A stretch of 64,000 bases of DNA from Antedon mediterranea. Lineage: Eukaryota > Echinodermata > Crinoidea > Comatulida > Antedonidae. The DNA lies in assembly GCF_964355755.1 (NCBI RefSeq), contig NC_092677.1, forward strand, positions 20,432,101-20,496,100, read 5' to 3'. The notes below the pieces were generated by a model, which saw only the letters and a list, made by a program, of their open reading frames with translations, did not search any database and was not told the DNA's origin. Positions 59,902-64,000 of this stretch are shown piece after piece. Both the position numbers and the translations under genes were made by a program. The first letter of the stretch is position 1. Each line of letters begins with the position of its first letter.

Positions 59902-60223
59902 GTGATTTTCGAAAAAACTTGATAACATAAAAACACCAAAGTGCTCAGAATACCTTCAAATCGTGTTTTGAGACGTTTTAGACCATTTTGTAATTTTCGA
60001 AAAAACTTGTTAACATAAAAACACCAAAGTGCTCAGAATACCTTCACATCGCATTTTGAGACGTTTTAGACCATTTTGTGATTTTCGAAAAAACTTGTTA
60101 ACATAAAAACACCAAAGTGCTTAGAAAAGCTTGAAATCGCATTTGGAGACGTTTTAGACCATTTTGTGCATTTCGATGAAACTTGGTTACACAAAAACAT
60201 CAAAGTGCTTAAAATCACATTTT

Positions 60224-60657
60224 AAGCATTTCGTTAAAACTTTTCACACAAAAACATCAAAGAGTAAAAAATAGCTTAATATCGTATTTAAAAACGTTTT
60301 AGACCATTTTGAGCATTTCGACAAAATTTTTTCACACAAAACATCAAAGTGTACAGAATAGCTTTAAATCGCATTTGGAGACGTTTTAGACCATTTTGTT
60401 CATTTCGATGAAACAAAAACACAAAAACATCAAATTGCACAAAATGGCTTAATATGATATGGGAAAACGTTTTAGACCATTTTGAACATTTCGTTAAAAG
60501 TTTTCACACAAAAACATCAAAGTCCACAAAATAGCTTAATATCGTATTTAAAAACGTTTTAGACCATTTTGAGCATTTCGAAAAAACTTTTTCACACAAA
60601 ACATCAAAGTGTACAAAATAGCTTCAAATCGCATTTGGAGACGTTTTAGACAATTTT
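60224..60657 (+). repeat. 434-bp block starting aagcatttcg
   Basis: x starts aagcatttcg (private, shared with 63838). b' carries gtgtacaaaatagc instead of tttacaaaatagc. Confidence 0.85.
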
Positions 60658-61229
60658 GTGATTTTCGAAAAAACTTGTTTACATAAAAACACCAAAGTGC
60701 TAAGAATAGCTTCCAATCGCATTTGGAGACGTTTTAGACCCTTTTGTGCATTTCGATGAAACTTGGTTACACAAAAACATCAAAGTGCTTAAAATCACAT
60801 TAGAAACCGTTTTAGACCATTTTGAGCATTTCGTTAAAATTTTTCACAGAAAAACATCAAAGAGCAAAAAATAGCTTAATATCGTATTTAAAAACGTTTT
60901 AGACCATTTTGAGCATTTCGACAAAACTTTTTCACACAAAACATCAAAGTGTACAGAATAGCTTAATATCGCATTTGGAGACGTTTTAACCCATTTTGAG
61001 CATTTCGATAAAATTTTACACACAAAAACATCAAAGTGCACAAAATAGCTTAATATGGTATTTAAAAACGTTTTAGAACATTTTGAGCATTTCAACAAAA
61101 CTTTTTCTCACAAAACATCAAAGTGTACAGAATAACTTCAAATCGCATTTGGAGACGTTTTAGACCATTTTGTGCATTTCGATGAAACTTGGTTACACAA
61201 AAACATCAAAGTGCTTAAAATCACATTTT
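60658..61229 (+). repeat. Truncated 746-bp HOR, second 4360-bp copy
   Basis: Copy of 56298-56869; c has gtttacat and d starts gtgcatttcg. h ends gaataacttc. Confidence 0.86.
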
Positions 61230-62102
61230 GAGCATTTCGTTAAAACTTTTCACACAAAAACATCAAAGAGTAAAAAATAGCTTAATATCGTATTTAAAAA
61301 CGTTTTAGACCATTTTGAGCATTTCGACAAAATTTTTTCACACAAAACATCAAAGTGTACAGAATAGCTTTAAATCGCATTTGGAGACGTTTTAGACCAT
61401 TTTGTTAATTTCGATGAAACAAAAACACAAAAACATCAAATTGCACAAAATGGCTTAATATGATATGGGAAAACGTTTTAGACCATTTTGAACATTTCGT
61501 TAAAAGTTTTCACACAAAAACATCAAAGTCCACAAAATAGCTTAATATCGTATTTAAAAACGTTTTAGACCATTTTGAGCATTTCGAAAAAACTTTTTCA
61601 CACAAAACATCAAAGTTTACAAAATAGCTTCAAATCGCATTTGGAGACGTTTTAGACCATTTTGTGATTTTCGAAAAAACTTGTTAACATAAAAACACCA
61701 AAGTGCTCAGAATACCTTCAAATCGCATTTTGAGACGTTTTAGACCATTTTGTGATTTTCGAAAAAACTTGTTAACATAAAAACACCAAAGTGCTCAGAA
61801 TACCTTCAAATCGTGTTTTGAGACGTTTTAGACCATTTTGTGATTTTCGAAAAAACTTGTTAACATAAAAACACCAAAGTGCTCAGAATACCTTCAAATC
61901 GCATTTTGAGACGTTTATACCATTTTGTGATTTTCGAAAAAACTTGTTAACATAAAAACACCAAAGTGCTCAGAATACCTTCAAATCGTGTTTTGAGACG
62001 TTTTAGACCATTTTGTGATTTTCGAAAAAACTTGTTAACATAAAAACACCAAAGTGCTTAGAAAAGCTTCAAATCGCATTTGGAGACGTTTTAGACCATT
62101 TT
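61230..62102 (+). repeat. 434-bp block and five-c run, second 4360-bp copy
   Basis: Copy of 56870-57742, including gtttatacc. R and b' follow to 62277. Confidence 0.85.
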
Positions 62103-62277
62103 GTTCATTTCGATGAAACTTGGTTACACAAAAACATCAAAGAGCACAAAAGATCTTAATATCGTATTTAAAAACGTTTTAGACCATTTTGAGCATTTCG
62201 AAAAAACTTTTTCACACAAAACATCAAAGTGTACAAAATAGCTTCAAATCGCATTTTGAGACGTTTTAGACAATTTT

Positions 62278-63109
62278 GTGATTTTCGAAAAAACTTGTTT
62301 ACATAAAAACAACAAAGTGCTTAGAAAAGCTTCAAATCGCATTTGGAGACGTTTTAAACCATTTTGTTCATTTCGATGAAACTTGGTTACACAAAAACAT
62401 CAAAAAGCACAAAAGTATTTAAAAACGTTTTAGACCATTTTGAGCATTCCGTCAAAACTTTTTCACACAAAACATCAAAGTGTACAGAATAGCTTTAAAT
62501 CGCATTTGGAGACGTTTTAGACCATTTTGTAGTTTTCGAAAAAACTTGTTAACATAAAAACACAAAAGAGCTTCAAATCGCATTTGGAGACGTTTTAGAC
62601 CCTTTTGTGCATTTCGATGAAACTTGGTTACACAAAAACATCAAAGTGCTTAAAATCACATTAGAAACCGTTTTAGACCATTTTGAGCATTTCGTTAAAA
62701 CTTTTCACACAAAAACATCAAAGTCCACAAAATAGCTTAATATCGTATTTAAAAACGTTTTAGACCATTTTGAGCATTTCGAAAAAACTTTTTCACACAA
62801 AACATCAAAGTTTACAAAATAGCTTCAAATCGCATTTGGAGACGTTTTAGACCATTTTGTGATTTTCGAAAAAACTTGTTAACATAAAAACACCAAAGTG
62901 CTCAGAAAAGCTTCAAATCGCATTTGGAGACGTTTTAAACCATTTTGTTCATTTCGATGAAACTTGGTTACACAAAAACATCAAAGAGCACAAAAGTATT
63001 TAAAAACGTTTTAGACCATTTTGAGCATTCCGACAAAACTTTTTCACACAAAACATCAAAGTGTACAGAATAGCTTTAAATCGCATTTGGAGACGTTTTA
63101 ACCCATTTT
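62278..63109 (+). repeat. 581-bp HOR plus c-Q-(P/f), second 4360-bp copy
   Basis: Copy of 57918-58749, including aaaaacaacaaag and atcaaaaagcac. Confidence 0.86.
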
Positions 63110-64000
63110 GAGCATTTCGATAAAATTTTACACACAAAAACATCAAAGTGCACAAAATAGCTTAATATGGTATTTAAAAACGTTTTAGACCATTTTGAGC
63201 ATTTCAACAAAACTTTTTCTCACAAAACATCAAAGTGTACAGAATAGCTTCAAATCGCATTTGGAGACGTTTTAGACCATTTTGTGCATTTCGATGAAAC
63301 TTGGTTACACAAAAACATCAAAGTGCTTAAAATCACATTTTGAGCATTTCGTTAAAACTTTTCACACAAAAACATCAAAGTCCACAAAATAGCTTAATAT
63401 CGTATTTAAAAACGTTTTAGACCATTTTGAGCATTTCGAAAAAACTTTTCCACACAAAACATCAAAGTTTACAAAATAGCTTCAAATCGCATTTGGAGAC
63501 GTTTTAGACCATTTTGTGATTTTCGAAAAAACTTGATAACATAAAAACACCAAAGTGCTCAGAATACCTTCAAATCGTGTTTTGAGACGTTTTAGACCAT
63601 TTTGTAATTTTCGAAAAAACTTGTTAACATAAAAACACCAAAGTGCTCAGAATACCTTCACATCGCATTTTGAGACGTTTTAGACCATTTTGTGATTTTC
63701 GAAAAAACTTGTTAACATAAAAACACCAAAGTGCTTAGAAAAGCTTGAAATCGCATTTGGAGACGTTTTAGACCATTTTGTGCATTTCGATGAAACTTGG
63801 TTACACAAAAACATCAAAGTGCTTAAAATCACATTTTAAGCATTTCGTTAAAACTTTTCACACAAAAACATCAAAGAGTAAAAAATAGCTTAATATCGTA
63901 TTTAAAAACGTTTTAGACCATTTTGAGCATTTCGACAAAATTTTTTCACACAAAACATCAAAGTGTACAGAATAGCTTTAAATCGCATTTGGAGACGTTT
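63110..64000 (+). repeat. g-h-i-a-b, c-run, i and start of a 434-bp block
   Basis: 63110-63515 matches 58750-59155. The c run with ttgataacat, gtaattttcg and cacatcgc then matches 59902-60223 at offset 3614. An x starting aagcatttcg begins at 63838, and the array continues past the window edge. Confidence 0.84.

Larger units (their letters stand above)
1..64000. repeat. Tandem satellite array, ~87-bp monomer, fills window
   Basis: Every part of the window is a variant of one AT-rich monomer of 86-88 bp, with shorter deletion forms of 58-83 bp, arranged head to tail in a single orientation. The most constant segments are cgttttagaccatttt at the monomer end, a ttcg near the start, and an acatcaaag or acaccaaag segment in the middle. 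No unrelated sequence interrupts the array, and both window edges cut through it. Copies fall into about fifteen recurring types that combine into multimeric units, listed separately. Such purity and multimeric order are typical of eukaryotic centromeric or pericentromeric satellites, but I do not recognise the family and no host-specific marker is present. No gene, RNA gene or mobile element was seen. Confidence 0.97.

Noticed and set aside
1062-61098. Repeated 61, 68 and 84-codon minus-strand frames as a small gene family
   Set aside because: They track the k-b' and e-f-g monomers and are interrupted whenever a deletion monomer occurs. Their similarity follows from satellite copying rather than protein conservation.
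1-64000. CRISPR array
   Set aside because: Repeats are 86-88 bp with no unique spacers between them; the whole monomer is repetitive.
1-64000. Transposon, LTR or Helitron insertion
   Set aside because: No non-satellite sequence, terminal repeat or target-site duplication was found anywhere.
1-64000. Telomeric, rDNA or tRNA sequence
   Set aside because: No telomere-like hexamer or heptamer arrays and no recognisable RNA gene were seen.
1-64000. Inverted array segments or strand switches
   Set aside because: The core cgttttagaccatttt is on the plus strand throughout; I saw no reverse-complement block.

Overview
The whole window is one uninterrupted tandem satellite array. From base 1 to base 64,000 it consists of head-to-tail copies of a monomer of about 87-88 bp, all in the same orientation. 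The monomer is AT-rich: one 88-bp copy counted by hand (174-261) has 29 G+C. I found no protein-coding gene, tRNA, rRNA, transposon, LTR, telomeric repeat or CRISPR array, and the array runs off both ends. This is what a eukaryotic centromeric or pericentromeric satellite looks like in a long-read assembly. I do not recognise the satellite family, so I do not name a species or lineage, and centromere function is an inference from structure.

Monomer types. A core, cgttttagaccatttt, closes nearly every monomer, and I start each monomer just after it. There are two sequence classes. Class I carries cttcaaatcgcatttggag and class II carries cttaatatcgtatttaaaa. In many places they alternate, giving a dimer of about 174 bp. 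I use these labels: a, e, g, x (class II, 87 bp); b, f, h, P (class I, 87 bp); c (class I, 88 bp, with gattttcg and gttaacat); k (88 bp); R (88 bp); M (86 bp); and deletion derivatives O (83 bp), T and d (78 bp), Q (76 bp), k-short (75 bp) and i (58 bp).

Higher-order repeats (HORs). Three multimeric units recur. (1) A nine-monomer 746-bp unit, c-d-e-f-g-h-i-a-b, has 13 full copies plus truncated ones. (2) A seven-monomer 581-bp unit, c-Q-P-T-d-a-b, has more than 20 copies and sometimes forms tandem dimers. (3) A five-monomer 434-bp block, x-f'-M-a'-b', has about a dozen copies. Runs of c monomers link them.

Larger history. Private substitutions and small indels show that these units were copied together in bigger blocks. 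Local tandem duplications have periods of 581, 703, 2267, 2509, 2725, 2811 (containing an older 927-bp duplication), 2823, 2859 and 4360 bp. Segments 6.6, 18, 21.6 and 39.9 kb apart share private variants. Layout: 1-7 kb, 746-bp units with c runs; 7-10 kb, 581-bp units; 10-18.5 kb, 2859/2725-bp blocks; 18.5-28.5 kb, mixed with 2823-bp duplication; 28.5-38.7 kb, 2267- and 6647-bp copies; 38.9-45 kb, 2509-bp duplication; 45-51 kb, 4582- and 703-bp copies with hybrid junctions; 51-56.3 kb, nested 927/2811 duplication; 56.3-64 kb, 4360-bp duplication. All short open frames are translations of the satellite and are not annotated as genes.
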